From Actinomucor elegans (Eukaryota > Mucoromycota > Mucoromycetes > Mucorales > Mucoraceae), in the NCBI GenBank assembly GCA_026027325.1, contig JAMSLZ010000006.1, positions 868,001 to 932,000 on the forward strand: a stretch of DNA of 64,000 bases, in the 5' to 3' direction. A model generated the notes under the pieces. It made no database searches. It was not told the origin of the DNA and worked only from the letters and a program-made list of their open reading frames with translations. Position numbers and translations under genes: made by a program. Position 1 is the stretch's first letter. Each line of letters begins with the position of its first letter. Positions 34,860 to 44,350 of the stretch are shown here, piece after piece.

Positions 34860-36687
34860 GCCAAAAATCTCTTTCTCTCTCTCTCTCTCTCTTTCCCTTT
34901 TCTCTCACTCTCTGTATTATATCACTGATATTTTTCGCCCAAATATCTTTTTTTCGCGCTTAAACTAATATCATCCCCCCACTCTAGTTATTAGATATAC
35001 TCTCTGTTTTCAATCCGTGTACCATCATTTTTGTTAGATATATCCCAATAAAAAATCATATATCTGTAATAATCAAGTTACACCAATGGGTTAATAGATA
35101 AAAAAAAACGAGCACTTTCTTTACCAAGTTTAGAAAGATAAGGGATAAGGAACCAACCCCACATTTTTCATCGGAATTCATTAGGGCTGTACTACTTTTT
35201 TTTTGGCTCCGGAAAACATCGAGCCATACAGCGATCCTATTTTCCACGAAATAGATGGTGTGAAAGTCAATGGTTCCCAGCTATATTTTACCGATAAGTT
35301 AGTAATCTCATCTTTTTGACTAAATCAAGACTGGCCAATTAGGCAAAAAAAAAAAAAGTATAAACTAATAGCCTTGACCTCGTAAAAGTTATTCATTCAT
35401 AAATACTTAGACATGTCATTCAATTTAAAATTTGAATCACGATAGATTTCAAGTTCTATCAGATGAAGCAACTCATTTTCAACTTGGAATACTAATCCGA
35501 TGCGACATTTCACCGAGATCGGCCGAGATCGCTTGTCTAAGATTAATGCTCCTACCAATTTTCTGAATTTGGGGTTTATAATTTAAAGAAAAATTGGGGC
35601 TTGTGCCCAAAAAATTGAATTTTGGCTATAAAACAGAATAGATGCTATCTCATGCACTCTAGTAACTAGTAAACATTGTAGAAAATTGAATTCTCTTTCG
35701 AATGGTATGATTTTCCCCAAAAGCAAGTGAAAATAACTCTTTTATAGAGACAAACGTGGCTATATAATCGGAGCTTTCTGGAGACGGTGCATTTTGATTT
35801 ATAATCATAAAACAGTGTACAATAGAAAGAGCGAGTTATTTTCTTTATTTTTTCCCGGGGATTTTGAAACGATTCCTTGGTTATTTATTGATCTAGATGC
35901 AATTTTTATGATCTGATGGATTTCTCTCAAAGATACACTATGGATGTCAAATTCAATTATCGCTTTCCAATAAAATCGAAGCTTTTATGTCATGTTTACT
36001 TTTTCTGATTGGCATACGGAGTGCAAACAACTTTGTAGTATTTGGGAATAATTTATTGTATGGAAATTCTATTGTATGAAACTTCAATAGGATTTTCGTT
36101 GATTATAAAAAGTTTATTTTACACATATTTGACACAGTCTATAAAGAATTCCATGGTATGTCTAATGATATTATTTTTTTCTTTAAAAATATCGAGCTAT
36201 CCATGTTTAATAGGCAAATTCATTATTTTTTTCTTTTATATATATACTTGAAAAGCACACTAAATGCTTTTAAATTTCATATGTCATCTGGAGCTCGGAA
36301 TTATGGGTTTTCATGCTAAAAGAGACGATCCAATGTTGGAAAAATGACTCCTCCAAGAGAGGACGTGAATGATTGGATAGCGGTAGATGAACATGATTGT
36401 TACTGCAGGTATACCTTTAAACACAAGTTTTTCCCAGTAAGCCACTTACAATAGCTCGCATTAGTGGATTTGTTTAGGACGCATTATAATAATGAGTTTG
36501 TTTGTTCTCTCTTTTTTTTTTAACAAAGCTTTCTTTTTTTTTTGGGCCACTGCTTCCACAAAAGTGACTCATTCTTGCAATATTTAAGTCGTTTGCGTAG
36601 AAACTGCGGTTATCTAAAACGAAAAACTGTCAAAACGACAGTAAAAAAAAAAAAAAAGAACTTTTTTTGGGTATACAATTGATATTC
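34860..36687. other. Intergenic region SFC1 to CCA1
   Basis: About 1.83 kb with a (CT)n tract at 34873-34892, A runs, and one dispersed repeat copy (35457-35532). A 69-codon frame at 36042 is Ile/Phe/Tyr-rich AT noise. The homopolymer-rich stretch 36512-36670 is the likely CCA1 promoter. Confidence 0.55.
35457..35532 (+). repeat. Dispersed intergenic repeat, copy 8
   Basis: GATGAAGCAACTCATTTTC, AACTTGGAATACTAATCC, GATGCGACATTTCACCGAG and ATCGGCCGAGATC follow the core closely. Confidence 0.75.
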
Positions 36688-38535
36688 ATGTTCCGGTCGA
36701 GAGTTATCTGTTTGTTCTCGAAACTAAGCATTCAAAGAAGATATATCAGAATGGACCATACCAACTATGGTGTTGCAAAGAATGGAGCGATCATGAAAGT
36801 TGAATTAACTGAGAAAGAAGCCAACATTTGTAATTTACTTCAAGGCGTTTCGTCTTTTATTGCAAAAGAAAGACCTGAATTACCATTGATCGAATCTCGA
36901 ATCGCGGGCGGTTGGGTTCGCGACAAGGTAATGAAAGAGAACTATAAAAAAAAAGAGAGAAAAGCCCTTGTTGAACGCGCTTTTTTTTGTTGGGATTTAG
37001 CTTCTTGGTAAAGAATGCAATGATCTCGATATTGCTATTAATGATATGATGGGTTATGAGTTTGCAACTTATGTGAACAAGTACCTGGAGAGCCAAGGTG
37101 TACCAACAAGACATATCGCAAAGATTGATAGTAACCCAGAAAAGTCCAAGCATTTGGAAACTGCTACTACTAAGCTGTTTGATCAAGAAGTCGACTTTTG
37201 TAACTTGCGTACCGAAATCTATGAAGAAGGCAGCCGTATTCCTTCGCAAATTGTAAGAATCCAACTAGTAATCATACATCGTATTAACCCATTTGTTAGA
37301 CATTTGGTACGCCTTCAGAAGATGCGTACCGTAGAGATATCACCATCAATAGTTTATTCTATAACGTAAATTTACATCAAGTAGAAGACTTTACACAACA
37401 AGCAAGTATAGTTTCATTTGTATTTTATCAAATCATAGCTAACATACTCTGTCACTCACTAGGGTATTCCAGATTTAATCAAAGGATTAATTCGTACACC
37501 ACTAGCGCCTTTTGAGACATTCCGCGATGACCCACTTCGAGTCATCCGTTGTATTCGATTTTCTAGTCGACTTAACTTTGATATGGTACCTGAATTATGT
37601 CAAGCAGCAAAGAATCCCGAGATCAAAAACGCGTTAATCAGTAAAATTAGTAGAGAACGTATTGGTATCGAGTTTGAAAAGATGATCACTGGTCCATATC
37701 CTCTACTTTCACTGTCATTGATCAACCAATTGGATTTGTATCCTATCATTATGGCAGCACCTGCCAATATCAAGAGTGGTAGTATTGCCGATGGTCTATT
37801 GGCTGTAAACGCTGTGGGTGCCGTGGAATGGCTTTGCTTTAATAATACAGTATACACTTATTTAAATGCTAGATCGGATGAAGAAAAAAGGAATCTCATA
37901 TTAACAGCAAGTGTATTGCCTTATCTTGATGTGGTTTCTGAAACCAAAAAGAAGGATGTGCCGGCTGTTCAACTCGTTTTACGTGAATCCATCAAGGTAA
38001 AAAAAAAAAAAAAAAAAAATTGTTATTATAAAATCAACTAACATAGATGAACAAATAGACCAACAATACCGATATAGCTACAGTATCTACAATTTTCCGT
38101 GGTATTAGTAAATTGCAGGACATGGCCAATCGCAATATCGCAGAGCCTGTCAAACGATCCGACTTAGGCATGTTGATTCGTGATTTAGGCGCATTGTGGC
38201 AAACTGCACTCAAAATGGCCATTGTCAACGAGCTCCTGTCTGCATATCCTCATTGTAAATGGTCAGAGCCTACCAATGTTGATCTACACACAGGTAAAGA
38301 TGTGTGTGGCAAGTATAATGCGCTTATTGAAGCAGCATATCAATATGGTATTACGGATTGTTATACGTGGAAACATATAGTAGATGGTAAAAGAGCTGCT
38401 CAAATCGTAGGTGTCAAACCAGGCCCTATTGTTACTGAGCTGCTCAAGATCCAAATGACTTGGCAATTGGAACATCCACAAGGAACAAAAGAAGAATGCG
38501 AACAAGCTATCCAAACGTACTGGCAAAACAAATAA
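36688..38535 (+). CDS. CCA1: CCA-adding tRNA nucleotidyltransferase
   Basis: Five exons: 36688-36927, 37001-37252, 37300-37401, 37463-37996, 38059-38535 (534 aa; yeast Cca1 is 546). It adds CCA to tRNA 3' ends. Seen in order: IAGGWVRDKLLG, the metal-binding NDLDIAI (DxD at about 88-90), TPSEDAYRRDITINSLFYN, IRTPLAPFETFRDDPLRVIRCIRFSSRLNF and SKISRERIGIEFEKM, all class II nucleotidyltransferase motifs. The first 21 residues (MFRSRVICLFSKLSIQRRYI) look like a mitochondrial presequence; an in-frame ATG at 36751 would give the cytosolic/nuclear form, as known for yeast CCA1. The third intron (37402-37462) has a GC donor (GCAAGT) because FTQQ must join GIPDLIKG. The fourth intron carries 21 A. The stop is 14 bp from that of the opposite-strand gene. 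Confidence 0.94.
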
Positions 38536-38549
38536 ATAAAGTTTTTTTT

Positions 38550-39896
38550 TTATTTCTTTTGAAATGTCACTCGTACTTTGATCTTGTTGACTGGCTCATA
38601 ACGTCTTCTTTGCTGTGCTTCTTCTGAGATTGGCTTTGGGGGAACTTGATTTGCAGCAAATTCAGATTGCATCAATGATTCTAGTTCTAGTTCCATTTTC
38701 TGTGAATAACTTAGTTCAGGCGACGGGCTCTTTTCCTTATTATTACTTTTGGCTATAATATCGCATAATGGCAAAAGTTGATTCTGTTCCAGGAACTCTT
38801 CCTCATCAGATAAAAAGTCAAACTCTCGGTTAAGTGTAGGGTTGCTTTCAATTTCGCCATTAGCGTTTTTGAGTTGGGCTACAATGTTTCTTTTACGCTT
38901 CTTTTCTACAGGTTGAGCCGTTGATGACGACGATAACGTTGATGCTTGCGTAGGAAAAAAATCAGAGGCGGGTTCTTCTTCTGTAGTATCATTCAGTAGG
39001 CTAGAAATAGATACTGGATGGTGCCAATTCGATGTGTTTATAGTTGGTATGTTATTGATGGGTAGAGCATTATTGAAAGACACAAAGTTGCCTGGATCTA
39101 TATTAGAAGTGGGTGGGCCGATATAGGCATAACGGTTGGAATTTGTTGTCAGAGGGTTATGAGGGGTAAATTGAGTTCTTTGTTTGTAGGATAGATGGGA
39201 TGGAGGAGAAGGATCGAATGCAAATATATCAAAAGGTTGTGCGCTGAATGTATTTGTAACTGGTAAATGGTTTGCATTCCGTAGATAACTCGTTGAGGAA
39301 TTTGTAGCCGGAGGACATTGGCTCGCCTGTGGTCTACTGATAGTTGTGGTTGGTAAAATAGATATATCCGCGCTCGCCTTTTTGTTGAAGGATGCCACTC
39401 TTTTCTTAGTCACTATTGACTCTGATTTACTGGCAATTGGCATTGGCGGCACATTTTTGGGTTTTGTTTTGGGCTTCGATCTAGTCCTTGTAAGTTTTTG
39501 TACTGTTCTTGTTGAAGCCACCATCAGTTTTACTTCAGAAAATTCGTCTAAAGAGTCGGGAAAGTCAAATATGGAATCATCCTTTTCTCCTTCTTCGTCA
39601 GCCTTCTTTTCTTGTTTATCTGGGCTTGCTTTAGTGTTTTTGATACTACTAGTATGAGTAGCAATAGGAAAATCGAAAGGATCGTCAGAATCTGTGGTTG
39701 AATTCGATGAAGAAGGCGAAATGTGCAACTGACTCTTTGACAATGATTCTTGAATTGTTTGTGGTTGTTTTTGTTGAAGCTGTTGTGGCTGTTGGACCGT
39801 ACGTTTATCATGGTCGCTGAATAATGAAAACGACGTTCCTCTCTTGAACGTAAATACAGGTTGTCTTTTCTTTACGTCGCCAAAAGCTCCAAACAT
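38550..39896 (-). CDS. Unknown Ser/Asn-rich, mostly disordered protein
   Basis: Single exon, 448 aa. I do not recognise the family. The N-terminus (MFGAFGDVKKRQPVFTFKRG) is compact and basic; the centre is Gln-, Ser- and Asn-rich with basic clusters (RTRSKPKTKPKN; KKRVASFNKKA; EKKRKRNIVAQL) that could serve nuclear import. Acidic patches (DEEGEKDDSIFDFPDS; DFLSDEEEFLEQN) alternate with them. The C-terminus has one helix-like segment (YSQKMELELESLMQSEF) and ends KIKVRVTFQKK. The mix of basic and acidic linear motifs suggests a nuclear scaffold or regulator, but nothing proves it. It converges on CCA1, with 14 bp between stops, and a 35-nt A tract (T on its own strand) lies about 40 bp before its start. 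Confidence 0.7.
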   Translation of the reverse strand: MFGAFGDVKKRQPVFTFKRGTSFSLFSDHDKRTVQQPQQLQQKQPQTIQESLSKSQLHISPSSSNSTTDSDDPFDFPIATHTSSIKNTKASPDKQEKKADEEGEKDDSIFDFPDSLDEFSEVKLMVASTRTVQKLTRTRSKPKTKPKNVPPMPIASKSESIVTKKRVASFNKKASADISILPTTTISRPQASQCPPATNSSTSYLRNANHLPVTNTFSAQPFDIFAFDPSPPSHLSYKQRTQFTPHNPLTTNSNRYAYIGPPTSNIDPGNFVSFNNALPINNIPTINTSNWHHPVSISSLLNDTTEEEPASDFFPTQASTLSSSSTAQPVEKKRKRNIVAQLKNANGEIESNPTLNREFDFLSDEEEFLEQNQLLPLCDIIAKSNNKEKSPSPELSYSQKMELELESLMQSEFAANQVPPKPISEEAQQRRRYEPVNKIKVRVTFQKK

Positions 39897-39929
39897 GTCA
39901 GTCTATGGAAATGTGATCGTTACTGAAAA

Positions 39930-39935
<6 letters not shown>

Positions 39936-39970
<35 letters not shown>
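39936..39970. repeat. Poly(dA:dT) tract, 35 nt
   Basis: Thirty-five uninterrupted A, the longest homopolymer in the window, 40-74 bp upstream of the minus-strand start at 39896. Such tracts keep nucleosomes off fungal promoters; the length may also vary between isolates. Confidence 0.9.
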
Positions 39971-39972
<2 letters not shown>

Positions 39973-40332
39973 AAACGCGTTTCGAGTCGCGCCAGTTCGT
40001 GTTCCTACAAAATCTGGCGTTCTTTCACGAGGTGTAACTTTCTGGTTCTGTCCAAAGCCTAGTCATGATATCAGAAAACGTATGTTTGATTTAAGCACAC
40101 GTGTATATAACTTTTGAAATTCTCATATCAAACGTGCCAATCTTTCAGGGTAATTGTCATCATTTCTCGCGCAAAACTCAAGCTCTGTTTACCAACGGCA
40201 GTTTTGATTTTGGCATACTTGAAATTTACACAGGCTTTATTAAGATTATTCCACTACGATGCTATAGTTCCTTTTCCCCCTGTGTCTTAATTTACAATCA
40301 GGTTGATAATATGACTATTAAAACTGACACAA

Positions 40333-40398
40333 TAGTCCATTCTGAGTATGGAGTACTAATTAGAAGCAATATCAGGCCAGGATCTGCCGAGAGAGATA
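40333..40398 (+). repeat. Dispersed intergenic repeat, copy 9
   Basis: AGTCCATTCTGAGTATGGAG, TACTAATTAGAAGCAATATC and GGCCAGGATCTGCCGAGAG match the core with a few changes. Confidence 0.7.
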
Positions 40399-40480
40399 TT
40401 GATCATCAGATGAATATATGTAATTTATTGCCGATCATTATTGTATAGCATATTTTGCGCCTTAGTTCCCAAATAATGTT

Positions 40481-40555
40481 CTAATAGATGTAAAAGTTCA
40501 TTGCGAACTTGAACTAGCCATCTGATACGTCATTAAATTGAAATCGACCGAGATA
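40481..40555 (+). repeat. Dispersed intergenic repeat, copy 10
   Basis: CTAATAGATGTAAAAGTTC, ATTGCGAACTTGAAC, CATCTGATACGTCATT and GAAATCGACCGAGATATC. It defines the left boundary well and lies 82 bp after copy 9. Confidence 0.7.
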
Positions 40556-40890
40556 TCAATCGATCGATCATTAAACCCAATCAACAGGAATGCACGGAAG
40601 TTTCATTGCATATCTAACGTGTAATATACCCAATATATATTTAGTGTTAATAGAAATTCTTTTAGCCAAGAGTCTTTTAGTACTTACTGAGAATACTATA
40701 GTAGTTTTATCTTGTCTATATGTATATACCCTTTTTTACGTACTGATATATACAAGGATGTAGACAAGAGATTTAATATCAACGCGTAATAGACAAAAAA
40801 AAAAAGTGGCATATCATCTTATTATATGTATACAGCTTACCGCTAAATATTAACGTCTACAATGTATCCATTGAACTGTAATTTAATTTA

Positions 40891-40955
40891 TTCAGTGTCA
40901 TTCTGAGTATATACTAATCAGGTACTATATTAATTCGGGATCAAACGAAGGATCT
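40891..40955 (+). repeat. Dispersed intergenic repeat, copy 11
   Basis: TCAGTGTCATTCTGAGTAT, ATACTAATCAGGTACTATAT and CGGGATCAAACGAAGGATCT align to the core. Confidence 0.65.
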
Positions 40956-42380
40956 GTAAAAGATGGATGAATTATAAAAGACATAAAATAAATATCTGAT
41001 AAATTCTTTTATTAAGATAAGGAAGCTTTCATGGTGAAAAAAAAATAGATGTGCTTTTATATCTATTGTATTGAGGCTTGCCATACGTACTTTCAGTACA
41101 TGTCATTTATAAACGCTCCTTGCGTCTTGATGGTAACTTTTAGTGTTAAAATAATATACTATTGATTCCTATCAGGGAATTGATTGGCTTAAAACTTTTA
41201 CATATGTGATCATTGGCCATGTATTTAGCACAGAGGCTTATGTAGATGAAGTAATAATTAATCACCAGACATATACAAGTTGGAAGGTATATGGTTCATA
41301 ATATATACTACACTATAAATTACTGCCAAAAGATTAATTACGTTTGATAATATTGGAGGAAACATGAGATGATCTATTGACCAATTGATCCGGTTTTGTT
41401 TAAAATGAGTGTATTTTACAGTAAATTGCTAAAATACAATATACTCGTCAAATAAGGAGTAATCATTCAAGAAATGTAGAGGTCATGACATTTTCAGAAC
41501 AAGGTCCAACATACAGAAATCTTTTTTTTTGTCAGCTTTACTGTGCATATACTACTGTGATTCTGGCTGCTCCTTTATAAGAAGACCAAAGTAACCTTTT
41601 ATCAAAAGTAAATCCAACATTTGAAGAAAATAACACATATTTTTTATACTAATTAATACTTCAAATGTACTCCACGTACAAAATATGAGAATGTCTTTTG
41701 TATACCGACAGTTGTTTGCCATGAAAAACAAGGTCAAAAAAATTCAGTTTGTGTTCTGAGTAACTGTCTGTACCAAAATGGTAAATAATCAACAGCTAAT
41801 GGAAATTAGATGGTAAACTTTTGCATTATTTGTTCAAAGGGTTAAAGAACTTGTAGAACAACAGTTTGTAACTTGACTTTGTTCTTTTGCCTTTACATGT
41901 ATACATTAGTATTTTGTTTATAATTTTGTTCATATTCAAAGCATCATTGAGGATCATGAAGAAAAGCATTTAGCAACGCCTAATAAAAGAAACATATTAT
42001 GACCTTTACATTGTCTTGTGCACAAATAAATTCTGTATGAATCCTGTTGTATACTTTTAATGTATGGATACTATTTCATTATGAGAACACTGGATAAAAA
42101 AGGTAGAGGTGATAAATCCAATGGTTCCCTACCAATGTTAATCACATTCGATTGGCGTTATGTGAGCCTCATTTTTACACATACTCGCCTGTAGACGCGT
42201 ACTTTTTGAGCTCAACTCAAGTATGATTCTATATGAATCAGAGCAAAAGATGCAAAAAGAGTCATTTGGGACTGTCTTTTTTGCTCATACACTCTTGCTT
42301 TGATATTTTTTTTCGATAAAAAAAAAAGCCCAAGCTAGAATGAAAGATTCCTGTTCCTTAATAAACATCAAGAAGCCAAC

Positions 42381-43186
42381 ATGTTTAAAAAGTAATAAAG
42401 ACACATCTTGGGTATATTACAACCAACTAATACACTCATTAGGTTCAGTTTCTCTGAGAATATTGCCGGGCAATCTCAGCTCAAATCTTCAGTTCAACGT
42501 AACATTCGTACAAAGTTGAATGAACAATATCCCACTATTGAGACTGTATTGGAAGAATTGATCCCCAAAAAGACACCCATTATTCAAATTAAAGGGTAAT
42601 TTATCAACATGTAGCATTAAGAAACGTAGACAAAAAAAAAAGAAAAAAAAACGCGAAAAGAACAACAAAAAACTAAAAGCCTTTAATAGCCATGATCATA
42701 TCTCTTTCCTTTCTGTCAACGGTGAAATCCTCTTTTTCCAACACTTTGATGGACCTTTTCTTCCAACTTTGGCTTTATTACATAAGTGTAACCGTCTTTA
42801 AAATACCAATTTGACGCGTACAAATGTACTAAATACGTACCCATAGATCCTGATATGCTTCCCAAGTTGCAAGTAGATCGTGGTGCTATCAAATTTGTTT
42901 TATCTGGAGCTAATATCATGTGTCCTGGTTTAACATCGAAAGGCGCTCGTATGGATACGGACTTGCCAGCCGGCGCAGTAGCTGCCATCATGGCAGAAGG
43001 CAAAGAACATGCATTGGCTATTGGCTTGCTCAAGATGAGCACGCAAGATATGTAAGTGACAGTAGACGGAAATTATGTGCAGTTAACAAACATATCTCGC
43101 GTAGTAAACTGGTTAATAAGGGTATTGGTGTTGATAATATTCATTATTTGACTGATCCCCTTTGGAGGGAAGTTATTCATATGTAA
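42381..43186 (+). CDS. TMA20: MCTS1/Tma20 PUA-domain translation factor
   Basis: Five exons: 42381-42391, 42443-42595, 42690-42787, 42847-43051, 43105-43186 (182 aa; human MCTS1 is 181). The first exon is 11 nt and encodes MFK plus two bases of K; it is required to give the conserved MFKKF start. Conserved blocks are [80 protein letters not shown] and [12 protein letters not shown], so the N-terminal domain and PUA domain (about 94-172) are complete. Known role: with DENR/Tma22 it recycles 40S subunits and acts in reinitiation. Donor of intron 3 is taken at GTAACC (42788), the only choice that keeps HKYPDML in frame. Confidence 0.95.
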
Positions 43187-43363
43187 ACTAGGATTTAAAT
43201 AAATAAATGGAGAGAAAGAGGCAATAAGAAGTATTAGCATTGTAGATATGTGTTTGTGTCTATATGCTCATATAACAAATAATAAAAATGGATATACATA
43301 TATAAGACAGCTATTACGATAAGATCTCCATGGTTTTATACGTTGTGAATATTCCAATTAAAA

Positions 43364-44086
43364 ATGAAGGTCCTTGCTATTTCTGCTGTTGTTGCTCTCT
43401 GTGCCAGCATGGTGATTGCCAGTAAGTTTTGTATAACATAGCATTGATATATACTGATATACCTTGTAAAAGTGCCCGCTAATACCAATGCTGATAATGT
43501 TGATCGTGTGGGTCAAGAAATTCTTATTGCCAATGGTATTGTCTCTGCTAGTGCTTTCAACACCAATGCTGATGAAGACAGTGACGATAGCACTGTTTCT
43601 GAGGCTGCTATTGAAAGCGAACAAGACAAGAAGGAAGTCGACACCAAAGACAAGAAGGAAGTTGGCGAAAAAGACAAGAAAAAAGTTGGCGAAAAAGACA
43701 AGAAAAAAGTTGATGAGAAAGATAAGAAAGAAGTCAGCGAGAATGCTGAATCCGAAGAAGATAATGACAGCTCAAAGATAAAGGAAGCAAGCACAGACGA
43801 ATCTGATGACAAAAAGTTGCAAGAAGACGCTGAACAAGAGGAGAAAGATGCCGAAGAAGCCGCCCAAGAAAAGGATGTCGAGGAAGCTGCCCAAGAAAAG
43901 GATGTCGAGGAAGCTACCCAAGAAAAAGATGTCGAGGAAGCTGCCCAAGAAAAAGATGTCGAGGAAGCCGCCCAAGAAAAGGATGCCGAAGCTGCTGAAT
44001 CTGCCGAATCGGAAGCTGTCGAGTCCGCTGAAAGCCATTCATCTGTAGCTTTCGCTGAAACAGAAGAGGAAGAGTCTGATTATTAA
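43364..44086 (+). CDS. Secreted acidic tandem-repeat protein, unknown function
   Basis: Two exons: 43364-43421 and 43473-44086 (223 aa). A clear signal peptide fills residues 1-19 (MKVLAISAVVALCASMVIA), and the intron lies right after its coding part. The mature chain is low-complexity and highly acidic. Two tandem arrays are seen: five units of an 8-residue DKKEVGEK-like repeat (43625-43744) and five of a 9-residue AAQEKDVEE repeat (43859-43993). Units are nearly identical in DNA, so the arrays expanded recently or are kept homogeneous. There is no GPI signal, cysteine or catalytic motif. It could be a cell-wall, metal-binding or spore-surface protein; no function is assignable. It starts 177 bp after the TMA20 stop. 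Confidence 0.8.
43625..43744 (+). repeat. Tandem repeat, 24-bp unit x5 (coding)
   Basis: Five in-frame 8-codon units of the form DKKxVxEK within the secreted acidic protein. Confidence 0.85.
43859..43993 (+). repeat. Tandem repeat, 27-bp unit x5 (coding)
   Basis: Five in-frame 9-codon units of AAQEKDVEE, the last ending DAEA. Copies differ mostly by single bases such as AAG/AAA and GCC/ACC. Confidence 0.9.
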
Positions 44087-44350
44087 TTCCCATTCATATA
44101 TTCACCTAGATAGACTTTTAATAATAATAATAATAATAAAAGAGCTAATTTATATGTAAAACTTTTTTTTTATTGAATTCGATATGTATATTTATGACAA
44201 AAGGCTACGTTATTTTTTTTTTAAATTATATGTATATATGTAAAGAAAAAAAAAAGGAAGAAAGTGTAGATATTAGGATTAGAAATTATGATATATATAT
44301 ATATATGTAGATAGATATACAGTACATGTATATTATGTAGGATGAAGTCA

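Larger units (their letters stand above)
39897..42380. other. Long intergenic region with repeat copies
   Basis: About 2.5 kb. It begins with the promoter of the 38550 gene, including the 35-A tract, and holds three dispersed repeat copies (40333-40398, 40481-40555, 40891-40955). A 115-codon frame at 40101-40448 overlaps one copy and is rejected as coding. The stretch 41000-42300 is plain AT-rich DNA with nothing I can name. Confidence 0.55.

Noticed and set aside
36042..36251. 69-codon Ile/Phe/Tyr-rich frame
   Set aside because: Composition typical of AT-rich noncoding DNA; no family, no splice partners.
39936..39970. 35-A tract as the tail of a retrotransposed sequence
   Set aside because: No upstream ORF or cDNA-like sequence and no target-site duplication could be seen.
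40101..40448. 115-codon frame in the intergenic region
   Set aside because: It runs through a copy of the dispersed repeat and has no protein-like motif.
43513..44038. Long minus-strand frames opposite the secreted acidic protein
   Set aside because: Leu/Ser/Phe-rich antisense of Lys/Glu repeats; a frame open only because of the repeats.
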